Assembly (NCBI GenBank): GCA_036426205.1
Contig: CM071570.1
Location: forward strand, 53,093,087-53,157,086
DNA length: 64,000 bases
Direction of reading: 5' to 3'
DNA from: Ascaphus truei
Taxonomy: Eukaryota > Chordata > Amphibia > Anura > Ascaphidae
Shown: positions 1 through 9,989 of the stretch, one piece after another
Position numbering within the stretch: the stretch's first letter is position 1
Layout of the letters: each line of letters starts with the position of its first letter
Translations under genes and position numbers: made by a program
The notes under the pieces: model-generated
What the model was told of the DNA's origin: nothing
The model's input: the letters and a program-made list of their open reading frames with translations, nothing else
Databases searched by the model: none

Positions 1-492
1 CTGCTATGTCAGTAGTCTATAACATTTCAATGGCAAACGAAAGAGAAATGTTCACATGGTTGAGTTAAAACACTGATCTGTGCTGCTGATCTTATAAACA
101 GCCTTTTTTCCCCCCGCTCAGTTATATTTTCCAAACTCTGGTCCTGCTCTGTTGAATCTTGTCTCTGAACTCCTATACAGCAAATAAAAAAACCACTTGT
201 GAGCACATTCACATGTCTCAGGCAGCTCTGTATTTTGAAAACATTGAAAGACGTGGATACTGTACATTAAAATGACAAAGCCAAAGTCATAACAAATAGC
301 GTAGTTCTCCCTTATGCTCCACCCCTTCCCCCCCCCAACACGTCACTCCACGGCCCCTCATGGGTCATGCTTCCTTTTCCCTAATTGGTCAGGGCTTTCT
401 TGACCCTTGTACCATCGACTCTTGCCCATTCCCTTTAATAACCGACCCAAATAAATACAAACATCTTGGTTGGCTACAGATGGCTACAGCTT
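1..492. other. Flank and 3' untranslated part of a YR retrotransposon; otherwise unassigned
   Basis: No coding signal is recognisable. The right part, about 380-492, is probably the 3' untranslated tail or flank of the minus-strand retrotransposon described next. A poly-C run lies near 330-340. No promoter or RNA gene was seen. Confidence 0.4.
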
Positions 493-498
493 TTTATT
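493..498 (-). promoter_or_regulatory. Candidate poly(A) signal AATAAA of the YR retrotransposon
   Basis: The minus strand reads AATAAA here, about 230 bases downstream of the stop codon of the SGNH-like domain. This is consistent with a 3' end signal for the decayed element. The hexamer is common by chance in AT-rich DNA, so the assignment rests on position only. Confidence 0.35.
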
Positions 499-727
499 AA
501 ACATACAGTATACAACACTCCTGAACCTTGTCAGCACGTAGCCCCACCCAATGAACCTGATTATGCTTACTGTCAATACTCAGTGAGCACTCGTGGTTCG
601 TAACACCAGGGGTCCCTCTTACGAGTACACCCTTATGCCCTGACCCGGTCCCCTCACATTAATCCAAATTAATGACCTGGGCAAAACTGACAAGTCCTTA
701 CCCCTCCAACGCTAAACATTTGACCAC

Positions 728-1151
728 TCAAATTCCTCTTGCTGCCACCAACAGCAGCACAGCCTCCTCCAAACCATCCGGCAAACCCATATTAAATATA
801 TCTAAAGCTATCGCTGAGAGGTGCATGCCATCCTCCCGATAAAGCCCAGCATACTTCCCTTCTAATTCCTTGTGCCACACTGCAACACCCGCCAAAAATC
901 ACAACAAATCAACCATCACCACATCAATTGAGCTTCCTCCTACTTCTATCCACAGTCTTCCTGTCCTGAGCCACCCTCCGGACCACACCAGCACCACCAC
1001 CGAGAATTTTACCATCAACTGGGCCACATCCCACCAAACTGCACTCATTAACTTCCTTGACTTCATCTGACCCAGATCATTCCCCAAACATAAGGCCTCT
1101 GCTCTACTCTCTTCTCAGCCCAGTGGACATAAGAGTCCCCATATATCCATG
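728..1151 (-). pseudogene. SGNH-hydrolase-like domain of a tyrosine-recombinase retrotransposon (broken)
   Basis: Read on the minus strand from about 1151, one frame gives WIYGDSYVHWAEKR, the block I GDS motif with the presumed nucleophile serine. A second frame gives GNDLGQMKS, the block III GxND motif. A third stretch gives REDGMHLSA, the block V DxxH motif, followed by LDIFNMGLPDGLEEAVLLL and a stop at 728-730. The three blocks are in the order expected for SGNH/GDSL esterases but lie in different frames, so the reading frame is broken by at least two indels. Domains of this kind occur as an accessory protein in vertebrate DIRS/Ngaro-type YR retrotransposons. The Gag-like fragment upstream supports that origin. 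What the hydrolase does for such elements is not known to me, and this copy cannot make it. Confidence 0.7.
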
Positions 1152-1440
1152 CAAAAACCAACTGTCTCCCTAAAATAACAAACAATGTTTTTTGCATTAG
1201 GAATCCCTCTACACCACCAAGTATAACCTAATATGACTCCTAAAACGACTTGCGATATCTTCCCTGAACAGAATCCACAACTTGTCCAAAAAAAACCTCA
1301 ACAGCAGCACCACCGCTGCCTTATCCGGATCAACCAGCCATCTTGTCTATAATCACTGGAGATGTCCTTCTGAGCATCTTTTTCCCTGCAATGTTTATTA
1401 CTCTGCTTCCTAAAGCATCGAGATGTGTTGTACCCTTCAC
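1152..1440 (-). pseudogene. Degenerate link between Gag and SGNH domains, possible tyrosine-recombinase remnant
   Basis: The minus strand contains a short stretch reading DKAAVVLLL followed by frame-shifted residues. This resembles the start of the region after Gag in YR retrotransposons, where a 'D(K/R)AA..LL..GF' segment is often seen. No catalytic RHRY residues of a tyrosine recombinase can be identified, and the distance to the SGNH block is too short for a complete enzyme. Most of the recombinase and reverse transcriptase therefore appears deleted. The family assignment is inferred from the neighbours. Confidence 0.4.
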
Positions 1441-1880
1441 CTCCTCAGGAAAAGCACTCGTGCTTGAAGCAGCATGACACACCCCACTTACATTTGCATT
1501 TGTTAGAAGCCCAAAACACTCCCTGCCTAAGTGCGGCCAACTGTCCTGATTGCCCTGCGCTGCTGGCCAGTTCTTGAAAGGGGGATGGATGCTGCAGCAT
1601 AATCTTTGACAACAATAAGTCCATGTCCTTCAAGTCCCATCTTCAATGTTTTTGAACTGCCATGTGATCTCTCCAACCGTTATCATACTTTCACCAAACG
1701 ACCCCACTGTACACATTATATGCTTCCCAAATAGTGTCCAAGTACATAAAAAGCACTGAACAACTCTGGGGAGCATTATCACCAACCACGCTCACAAAGA
1801 CGTTGAATGCCTTCAACCAGTTCCCAAAAGTCGTGGGTACCTGCTTTTTGCCCTTCTCATCCTCGTTCTTAACCACATCA
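1441..1880 (-). pseudogene. Gag-like protein of a DIRS/Ngaro-type retrotransposon (broken)
   Basis: Minus-strand frames between 1880 and 1441 give, in order, FGNWLKAFNVFVSVVG, LFMYLDTIWEAYNVYSGVVW, a WRDHMAVQKH stretch and RWDLKDMDLLLSKIM. They end in a cysteine/histidine cluster, NKCKCKWGVSCCFKHEC. This order (an FxxWLxAF block, a YMD.I..AY..YGG block, RxxxAVxP/RWD, then a C-rich CCCH-type knuckle) is the usual layout of the Gag-like protein of YR retrotransposons in fish, frogs and corals. Frame changes and a stop interrupt the copy near 1690 and 1640. It lies upstream of the SGNH-like block on the same strand and belongs to the same decayed element. Confidence 0.65.
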
Positions 1881-2060
1881 AAAAAATCCTTTTACACCAG
1901 AAATAACATCCATATCTCCATTATTCATCTACCAAATTGTATCTTTAATGACCTGTGGTAAACGATAAACCAGCAGGCTTGCCAGTCATAAGTAACGATC
2001 CTTAAAGCGACTATTTTATACCACCTGAACCACTGGCATTGCCTGCCCCCCTACATTCCT
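1881..2060. other. Unassigned sequence between two mobile elements
   Basis: Short AT-rich interval followed by a C-rich stretch. It is probably the 5' part of the YR element or its flank. No feature is recognised. Confidence 0.3.
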
Positions 2061-2822
2061 CTCCCCAGGACCTAGAAAAAAGTACACAGTGCGCGCTGTA
2101 CCTCTTTTCTCCCTTGGATTTCTTTTGAAATTAGCTCGTCCCTGCTGCTCCCAATCTCCCGTGTTCAGCGGGGCATATTCAGTCACAAAAAAACACAAAA
2201 ATGGGGGCGCATGGAAAGAAACAAAAGCCCAGGTTAATACACAATAATATTTTTATATATTATAAATGGGGAATAAATAACACTAATATAAAAATGGATC
2301 TAATTGATCCTATTTTCCAAAACGTACTTAGAGGTTCAAGTTCCGGTTTCAAAAACCTTATAACAACAGAGATCACTGTTGTTATATGAGAAGGGGTCCA
2401 GAAAAAGTTGGTAAAGCTGAAACTCACACTCTCTCATCCGTATCCTCGTGGTGTGCTAGGACTGCAGCTACCAGCAGATGTCCGTCGTCACGGACGTCGC
2501 GTTGCTGCGTTGACGTCACCCCTACGCGTTTCATGTCTGCTTGACACCTGCAGGGGGTTCTGAGAGTGTGAGTTTCAGCTTTACCAACTGTTTCTGGACC
2601 CCTTCTCATATAACAACAGGGAACTCTCTTGTCATAAGGGGTTTTGAAACCGGAACTTGACCCTCTGTGTGTGTTTTGGACAATAGGATCAATTAGATCC
2701 ATTTTTATATCAGTGTTATTTGTTCCCCATTTATAATATATAAAAATATTATTGTGTATTAACCTGTGCTTTTGTTTCTTTCCATGTGCCCCTATTTTTG
2801 TGTTTTTTCTCCCCAGGACCTA
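2061..2822. mobile_element. Foldback element with hammerhead-like core, between 15-bp direct repeats
   Basis: Two arms of about 240 bases, about 2190-2435 and 2565-2808, are reverse complements of each other with roughly 90 per cent identity by eye. They carry matching landmarks such as GATCTAATTGATCCTATT and AAAGCTGAAACTCACACTCT. The 130-base loop contains a hammerhead-like motif at 2518-2558 on the minus strand. The right arm abuts TCTCCCCAGGACCTA at 2808-2822. The same 15 bases occur at 2060-2074, 113 bases outside the left arm. The repeat is perfect and looks like a target-site duplication of the length made by target-primed reverse transcription. No coding capacity was seen. It is most likely a non-autonomous, Penelope-like or retrozyme-like insertion; a foldback DNA transposon is the alternative. 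Confidence 0.6.
2518..2558 (-). ncRNA. Hammerhead-ribozyme-like motif
   Basis: On the minus strand: ACCCC (2558-2554), then CUGCAGG at the position of the CUGAUGA box. Next comes stem II UGUC (2546-2543) / GACA (2537-2534) with a five-base loop, then UGAAAC, then GCGUA, then GGGGU (2522-2518), which pairs with ACCCC as stem I. The 3' half, GAAAC followed by a UH site, is intact. The first core box keeps CUG but not AUGA, so this copy is probably inactive. It lies in the loop of a foldback element. Confidence 0.5.
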
Positions 2823-3690
2823 CCCTACAGGCCACACTGGCCCATGTCGCTACAAGTGATGGCTGAACCAGCCACCCCTGTCCCCAAAACTATTGATCCC
2901 TGCTATTGATGGCTCTGCAATAGGGCCACCACCTACCCTGAGGCCTGACCCCAATACACCTGAAACTGACCTAGCTGTGGCCTGGTGAACTGGAACCCAA
3001 TCCGCCCCGGCCCCTATTTTCCCAGCTGATCAATGCTTTACTAGCCACTAAGGTAGCCAACGGGGGTAGGTAGTGTAGTTTAATGTTGCTATTAAGCCAA
3101 TTTTATTACAGGTTGCCATTGATTGGTAATGTGACTAGGTCCCCATTGAGAGGGCCTTGGAAGTGACAGTGAAAATCAATGGCTTTATGTTTTAAATAGT
3201 TTTTTATTATTTGTTTAATAGTGTTTTTCTCATTTATTTTTTAATACAGATTTTTTTTATTTGGAACGACCAAAAGCCTGATTAGCCAGCTATTATCATT
3301 TGTCTAGAGGGTTGGTATTAGGTGTAGTGGGGGTGGGGGTAGGAGGGTGATAGGGGTCGTTTCCCAGGTGGGTGGATAGGCCCTCTGGGGTGGTGGTGGT
3401 AAGGGTTAACCACTTGATTACCTTAGCCACTAAGGTAACCAAGGGGGTAGATAGTGTAGATTTTTTGTGTATTAACCCTTTTGATTTCTGTGGCATACTA
3501 TGGTAGCAACAGGCATCAAAGGGCTTAAAATTATTTGTACCAAAGGGTTCTGTAATAATATATATTACAGAAGCCTATGATAGAAATATTATTAATAATA
3601 ACGGTCATGTTACTTCCCGCATTGCGATTTTTTGTTAAATATTGGACCCAATAAAATATTACCGCAATGATGATTTGATAACCCATTGCT
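2823..3690. repeat. Dispersed repeat, also present around 57.84-58.45 and 59.62-60.31 kb
   Basis: The order of landmarks is shared with the later locus. These are a 'ttgccattgattggtaatgtgactaggt'-like segment, an 'agagggcctt ... gtgacagtgaaaatcaatggctttatg' segment, a 'gtctag.gggttgg' segment, a pyrimidine/purine 'gggttaacc.cttg' segment, and a TATATATTACAG palindrome with 'cctatgatagaaatatta'. No protein is encoded. The family is unidentified. The paralog at 58 kb is split by a solo LTR. Confidence 0.55.
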
Positions 3691-4611
3691 ATTGGCTTGA
3701 TACTTGGGCTAAATGAGCCCTAGAGCCAATACTAAGGGGAGCATTTGGTCTAGTTGTGTACCGTGACCGTGGGACGCTCAAGTGGACCCGTGACCAGTGG
3801 AAGATTCTCTGGACTAGTGATTCCTGAACCGAGGCACGCTGTGCTTCCAGACCTGAACTTGACTGCGGAGGCAATCCACAGAGCGAGTACACGAGGGGTA
3901 ACATATACCCTAAACATTCCCTGCTTTTATAACTGAGATATATTGTATGTGCATATATTACCTCACTTGATTGTAATAATGTAATTACTGTTTACACTAT
4001 GAGAGTTGTGCTCTGTGTGTTTCTTTTTCACGGTTTGGAGTAGATCATACTTTTCCTACAGTTCCTCAAACAACATTAGCTTGTCTTTTACAAGTAAGTC
4101 CCCCACCTATGAAATCAATCTATGCATCCAGGTATCAAAGCCCTGTCTCTGAAAACTGGGGAGAAACTCAGGGTTACCAAACAGGGGAGTGAGCCTGGAT
4201 GGGACCGACATCACCTTATACAGATGCAGCGGCCATTATCCGATCATTTCGCAGGTTGTATTCCTTTGCATACCTGGTCTTGGTGCGTGATTTCTTGAAA
4301 TTTTCCAGCGTTAAGAAGCAAGTTTACTAGTGTTTTCATCGAGTGCAAAAATTTGCATTTTAGCGTTGTCTGCAATACCGTCGAGAAACTCAAGTGGGCG
4401 ATAGCGAGTTGTTGTATTAAAAATCTAATTGCAATTCAACCTGTCTTTTATTGCCGTACAGTACTTCAAGTGTGTGTAATTGCAATTTGAAGATTAACGT
4501 TACGAGTTCATATACTGTACATGGAAAGTCCTTTCTGAGCCTCCTTAGCCATACACAAATCCTCAAACTGTACCATCTGTAGAAGATTAAACATATTAAT
4601 ACACACAACAA
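3691..4611. other. No recognisable feature
   Basis: Mixed-composition DNA. A short C/G-richer stretch lies at 3755-3900, flanked by AT-rich sequence. I see no conserved protein motif, RNA gene or clear element boundary. Confidence 0.3.
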
Positions 4612-5800
4612 AAAGTATTTTTAACGAATTAAATGTTTTATTTGTACAGGCTAATAAAGTTAAAATGAATAATACAAAAATACAATGTTGCCTCTTCTTC
4701 CGAATGTAAAATGTATATTCTGCGCATGCAAATATGTCAAATTGGAACCTTGTTGTAATGCATATAATCGTGTCATCACATTTATGTGCATGCAATGTAT
4801 ATTCTGCGCATGCAAATATGTCAAATTGGAACCTTGTTGCAATGCATATAATCGTGTCATCACATTTATGTGCATGCATGTATGTCAAATTGTAACCTTG
4901 TTGCAACGCTTATGCGTCATCACATTTTTGCGCATACGTGTATACCAAATTGGAACCTTGTTGAAAAGCATATGTGTGGCATTACATTTCTGCGCATGTG
5001 TGTCATTATGTAACCTTGGTCAGAATTAAATTACTGTACAGTAAGATACAGTGCATTTCCTCACGGAGTCAGTAGATATCTGCTAGACAGTAATACAGTA
5101 CTGCTGTTAGTGTAGCTACTGTAAATAGTAAAAACTACTTTTATTTTCTAGATTTATATAGTATTTTATATATACTGTATACTGTACAGTATATCAATGA
5201 AACATTTTTATATATTTAAATGCCTTTAAAACTTTAGGTATAGTACTACTGTGTGTCTAAACAGTAAAAACATGAAGACACCAAAAAGTATATTTAAAGA
5301 ATGAAAACATTTATTTATACAGGCTAATAAAGGAAAAAAGAACAATACAAAAATACAATTTCGCCTCTTCTTCCGAATGTAAAATGTTTATTCCATGCAT
5401 GCGTGTATGTCAAATTGGAACCTTGTTGAAACGCATGTGCGTGTCATCACATTTCTGCACATGCGTGTATGGCAAATTGGAATCTCGTTGAAATGCATAT
5501 GCCTGTCATCACAATTCTGTGCTTGCGTATCATTATGTAACCGTGGTCAGAATTAAATTACTGTACAATAAGATACAGTGCGTTTCCTCATGGAGTCGCT
5601 TGATATCTGCTAGATGGTAGTACAGCACTGCTATTAGTGTATCTAAATAGTAAAAACAATTTTTATTTTCTAGATTGATAAAGTATTTTGTACATACTGT
5701 ATACTGTACAGTATATCAATGACACATTTTAATATATTTAAATGCCTTTAGAACTTTAGGTATAGTACTAATGTAAGCGTCTAAACAGTAAAAACAAGAA
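4612..5800. repeat. Tandem duplication of a ~0.67-kb block with internal ~80-bp repeats
   Basis: Block A (about 4612-5275) and block B (about 5284-5800) share start landmarks 'tacaggctaataaag' and 'gcctcttcttccgaatgtaaaatg', and end landmarks 'tactgtacagtatatcaatga' and 'ctttaggtatagtacta'. Inside block A a unit of about 80 bases, containing 'gcgcatg', 'gtcaaattggaaccttgttg' and 'cgtgtcatcacattt', is repeated four to five times. Block B has fewer units. Open frames here are by-products of the repeat. Confidence 0.75.
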
Positions 5801-6851
5801 AAAAAATTCTGACTTGAAATTCACATTGGCAGTCAAGTAATTCTAGACAAATCAGAATGCAGGACTTATCAGCCATACGCATGCGTGTGAAACCAGGCAA
5901 AGTAATTACTCAGCCAAGAACCAAAGGCTCAAACATAATGTAAAAAAACGAGAAAATACTGTGCGCTACTATCTAACCCAGAATATGGAATATAAATAAA
6001 GTGCAGTGACTAAACCACATAGATAAGTGAACAAGAAATAAATCACAATAACCACAGTGAGGGTGTATATAAGAAGAAATTATATCACATAACCGTGTAT
6101 TGGTAGAGGCGTCTGCTGCTATAAACACAGGGGGTGGCTCAGCACCCCCCACACTCTAAGAAATGGAAACAAAAGAAACAGCGCACAACGCCAAATAGTG
6201 AAGCAAGTATTGCTATATATTAGTAATTACAGGGTAATAAATCTGCGTACATCAAAACAGTGGATTAGGTGCATTTGGTGTGTTCCACACAAGTTACCAC
6301 TCAGCAACTGTTGTCAGAAGAGTCTGGAGCTTGCTTCTCTCAGCGGGGGCGCTACATTGGTTCAGGAGCAGGAATAATGTCCAAAACCCCTCATCCAGCA
6401 GTACATCACTCCCAAGGGGATTTCCCTTTGCAGCAACTTTGTTTGGGGTTTCTTACTCAAAAATAACACATGCAAAGTCTAATTATACTGCAAAATGCAA
6501 CATCATTGATAAAATAAAAATGTTGTGATTTTAACAATGTAAAAATTGATTGACTGAAAACATTGCATCATATAAGGTTTTGTTGAAAGCTCACAATGAT
6601 GCTCTCCTTCTCAAGAAAAATACAATGTCACTTAAAAATGTTTTTTTTCCATTGGATTTCTAAGTCTGATTCACAATGCACATGCGTGTGGAACGAGGAA
6701 ATGGAAATTGTATAACTGTTATATTTAATTAAATATGAACAGAATGCATCACATAATGTTTTCCATTAACCAGGAAGTGGAATAAAAGCAAGAAACACCT
6801 CGTTGTGAAATTTTATTACAGGGTATGACATGTAATAAAATCGATCACATA
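5801..6851. other. Unassigned, repeat-like sequence
   Basis: The segment around 5990-6250 ('ggggtggctcagcacccccc', 'gcgcacaacgcc') has the style of frog dispersed repeats, but I cannot name the family. 6480-6850 is AT-rich without a recognisable feature. No coding region is supported. Confidence 0.3.
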
Positions 6852-8222
6852 CAGTTAGGTCCGGAAATAATTGGACACTGACACAATTTTCATAATTTTG
6901 GATCTGAACGCCAACACAATGGATTTGAAATGAAACAACCATGATCCAATAGAAGTGCAGACTTTCAGCTTTAATTCAAGGGGTTGAACAAAAATATCGT
7001 ATGAAACGTTTAGGAATTGCAACCATTTTCATACACAGTCCCCTTATTTCAGGGGCTCAAATGTAATTGGACAAATTAACACAATCATAAATAAAATGTT
7101 CATTTTTAATACTTTGTCGAGAATCTTTTGCAGGCAATAACTGCTTGAAGTCTGGAACGAATTGACATCACCAAACGCTGGGTTTCCTCCTTTGTGATGC
7201 TTTGCCAGGCCTTTACTGCAGCTGTCTTCAGTTGTTTGTTCGTGGGTCTTTCTGCCTTAAGGTTTGTCTTCAGCAAGTGAAATGCATGCTTAATCGGGTT
7301 GAGATCAGGTGATTGACTCAGCCATTGCAGAATATTCCACGTCTTTGCCTTAAAAAACTCCTGGGTTGCTTTCGCAGTATGTTTTGGGTCATTGTCCATC
7401 TGTAAAGTGAAGCGCCGTCCAATCAACTTAGCTGAATTTGGCTGAATCTGAGCAGACAATATATCCCTATACACTTCAGAATTCATCCGGCTGCTTCTAT
7501 CTTCTGTCACATCATCAGTAAACACTAGTGACCCAGTGCCATTGTAAGCCATGCATGCCCATGCCATCCCACTGCCTCCAACGTGTTTTACAGATGATGT
7601 GGTATGCTTTGGATCATGAGCCGTTCCAAGCCTTCTCCATACTTTTTTCTTCCCATCATTCTGGTACAGGTTGATCTTTGTTTCATCTGTCCAAAGAATG
7701 CTGTTCCAGAACTGGGCTGGCTTTTTTTTTTATATTGTTTGGCAAAGTCTAATCTGGCCTTTCTGTTCTTGAGGCTTATGAATGGTTTGCACCATGTGGT
7801 GAACCCTCTGTATTTGCTCTTGTGAAGTCTTCTCCCTATGGTAGACTTGGATAATGATATGCCTACCTCCTGGAGAGTGTTCTTCACTTGGCTAGATGTT
7901 GTGAAGGGGTTTTTCTTTACCATGGAAAGGATCCTACGATCATCCACCACTGTTGTCTTCCGTGGACGTCCAGGCCTTTTTGTGTTGCAGAGCTCACCAG
8001 TGGATTCTTTTTTTCTCAGAATGAACCAAACTGTTGATTTGACCACTCCTAATGTTCCTGCTATCTTTCTGATGGATTTTCTTTTTTTTTTGCAGCCTAA
8101 GGATGCCCTGTTTCACTTGCATTGAGAGCTCCTTTGACCGCATGTTGGGGGTTCACAGCAACTTCCAAATGCGAATGCCACACCTGGAATCAACCCCAGA
8201 CCTTTTATCTGCTTTATTAATG
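6852..8222 (-). mobile_element. Tc1/mariner-superfamily transposon, right end missing
   Basis: The left terminus begins CAGTTAGGTCCGGAAATAAT right after a TA dinucleotide (6850-6851), which is the expected target for Tc1-like elements. The transposase lies on the minus strand inside. The matching inverted terminus should appear near 8.3-8.4 kb but does not. At about 8222 the sequence switches to an unrelated repeat starting CTGAGAGACCCGGCGTTGCC. The element is therefore truncated on the transposase 5' side and cannot be a substrate for transposition. Confidence 0.85.
7106..8143 (-). pseudogene. Tc1-like transposase (DD34E family), frameshifted and missing the catalytic Glu
   Basis: The start codon at 8143 gives MRSKELSMQVKQGIL, the usual Tc1 N-terminus with its paired helix-turn-helix. 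GRPRKTT, the GRPR AT-hook-like linker, is at about 7990-7960. The DDE core follows with MDNDPKHTAK (second Asp) and SPDLNPIKHAF. In the family that last block reads NPIEHAF, so the third catalytic residue is Lys here (codon at 7289-7291, GAG to AAG). The protein ends CKRFSTKY at 7106. Total length, about 340 residues, is normal. Two frame changes fall exactly in runs of ten T, at 7722-7731 and 8082-8091. They could be sequencing errors, but the Glu-to-Lys change alone should inactivate the enzyme. The first catalytic Asp, in a TDETK block, lies downstream of the first-listed frame change. Confidence 0.9.
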
Positions 8223-8758
8223 ACTAGCTGAGAGACCCGGCGTTGCCCGGGATGTAAATGCGTAATAGGTAATATTATTTATAAATCGTGGAACAATAGG
8301 TGACTATTTGTTGGAAAGGTTGGATAATAATGTTGAAAAGAAAGATGGAAGAAAATGTAATACGATGTTGTATAAAAATGGTTTATTGTAAACACACCAC
8401 AGTACAATGTATATTTTGGTGACATAAGTGATGTGAAAATGTGAGGCGTGTGTCCTGCTAGGGTGTGAGCGTGTGTGAGGCGGCAGGTGGGTGTTCAGTA
8501 TGGGTGGCGCGTGGGTAGTGAGTGCTGGCTGTGGGTCGGGGTTCTGCTAGGGTGTGAGGCGGCGGGTGTGTGGCGAGTGCGGGTGACAGCTGGTCAGTGA
8601 TATTGTTGCGTAGGGGCAGGATGCGGCATGTGTGTGTCGAGTGTGTGGGGTGGGTGAGAGGCGGTGGGTATGTGTCGAGTGTGGCAGGTGTCTGTTGAGT
8701 GCGTGCGGCGGCTGTGTGGCGCAGGGGTGTGAGCGGTGGGCGGGTGAAAGGCAGAAGT
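8223..8758. repeat. Dispersed repeat beginning with a CCCGG...CCGGG hairpin, then G/T-rich sequence
   Basis: It starts with CTGAGAGACCCGGCGTTGCC followed by CGGG, a short perfect hairpin of a type seen at the ends of dispersed repeats in many animals. 8450-8750 is a degenerate G/T-rich series built from 'gtgtgtgcgagtg', 'gtgaggcggcgggt' and similar units. No coding signal was seen. Confidence 0.45.
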
Positions 8759-8857
8759 CACCCGTCCGGCAGCTCCCTCAGCCGTCCGGCCGCTCCCTCA
8801 CCCGTCCGGCCGCTCCCTCACCCGTCCGGCAGCTCCCTCACCCGTCCGGCAGCTCCC
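8759..8857. repeat. 20-bp minisatellite, about five units
   Basis: Unit CTCACCCGTCCGGCAGCTCC, repeated about five times with C/G variants. It shows no spacers and is not a CRISPR array. Confidence 0.85.
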
Positions 8858-8889
8858 ACGTGGAGGGGGGTGAAAGCGCGGGAAACAGG

Positions 8890-9050
8890 GTGTGGGGGGG
8901 TCTGATTCTAAAGAGACCACCCGCTCACACTTTTCACAGCGGTATGCTCCTTGGAACAGCTGCTCCAAGTGCACATACATGTGGCAAGATGTGCATTGAG
9001 TGGCATTTTCAATCCTGCTCATTCTAGCAACTATGAAGTTTAGAAGTACT
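8890..9050 (-). pseudogene. Zinc-ribbon fragment resembling LINE (CR1/L2-type) ORF1
   Basis: Minus-strand translation reads ENATQCTSCHMYVHLEQL, then FQGAYRCEKCERVVSLES. This is a CxxC-x(16)-CxxC zinc ribbon followed by the start of a charged helix. CR1/L2-type LINE ORF1 proteins often have this 'C..C...LxxLxxGxxCxxCxxVxxLE' layout ahead of a coiled coil. Here the homology stops after about 45 residues and runs into the minisatellite, so only a fragment remains. The LINE assignment is an inference; another zinc-ribbon protein is possible. Confidence 0.4.
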
Positions 9051-9099
9051 AACAGTAAACTGTACTTCAATAACTATACCTTGTTTAACCGCTTCCTTG

Positions 9100-9574
9100 T
9101 TCAAACTGCTTCTGATTCTAACTGCACACACTTTAAACAACCAGCACTTTAAACAACTGCTTCTGGTTCTAAACTTCAAATCAACCACACATATCAGTCA
9201 GTACACGCAAGCAGATATGTATTTAATGTATTTATTGTTCTTTATGTATTTTAAATGGGCACATTCACTATTATCCATATGTGGATAATAGTAATTTTGC
9301 CCATTACTGTATTGTATGTTTTAGGGGGGGTGTATTAATTGTTAAGTATTTCTGTTGTTGGATTTTCTTGGGGGGGCACAGAATTGGTACTGCAGGCCTG
9401 TGGGGAACACCCGAGGGCCCCTGCCGGCCTTTAGTATCATTGCTGTGCATCCCAAAAATGTGATGTATGTACTGGGGGTATAGGGGTTGTTGGGGGCACA
9501 GTGGGAGTATGTTGTTTATTGCAATGTTTATTGGGGGTATTTGTCCCCAATAAACATGTTATTATGCCTTAACC
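9100..9574. repeat. Hairpin-bearing dispersed repeat (paralog near 21.99-22.19 kb)
   Basis: The palindrome ATTATCCATATGTGGATAAT at about 9269-9288, with flanking 'gggc..a' and 'ttttgccc', recurs at 22.02-22.06 kb in the same context. Downstream sequence rich in 'ttgggggcacag' and 'gggggtat' is also shared in style. It is non-coding. Confidence 0.55.
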
Positions 9575-9965
9575 GCTTCATTGCCTTAGTGGATAGCCGC
9601 TATGGTAATGAAGCAGCATTAATGTATTTTAATAATATTGTGCGGGAGCAGGGGGTCCCCTGAGCTGAACCGCATTGATTTGTGGCTCAGGGACCCCATG
9701 CTTCCCGAGTTACAGGCCCAGGTATGGGGCATCGGAGGCCAATGTAGCCGCCATCTTTATAGCGTCCAAGAAGCGACGTGGGCTCTATAAAGACACTGAC
9801 ACCCGATGCCCCATACCGGGGCCTGTAACTCGGGAAGCAGGGGTTCCCTGAGCCACAAATCAATGCGGTTCAGCTCAGGGGACCCCCTGCTCCCACACAA
9901 TATTATTAAAAATACATTAAGGCTGCTTAATTACCATAGCGGATAGCCGCTAAGGTAATGAACGA
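9575..9965. mobile_element. Foldback (MITE-like) element
   Basis: Outer arms contain GGATAGCCGCTATGGTAATG (left) and its near reverse complement, 'taccatagcggatagccgctaaggtaatga' (right). Inner arms carry 'agcagggggtcccctgagctgaaccgcattga' (about 9656) and the inverted form ending near 9900. The centre is about 50 bases around 9750-9790. The whole can form one long hairpin. No protein is encoded. The same inner arm recurs at 10.0, 19.1, 21.4 and 25.0 kb. Confidence 0.75.
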
Positions 9966-9989
9966 TTGTTTATTTATATGTGTGTTTTA

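Noticed and set aside
8759..8857. CRISPR-like spacing
   Set aside because: Head-to-tail 20-bp units without spacers in vertebrate DNA; a minisatellite.
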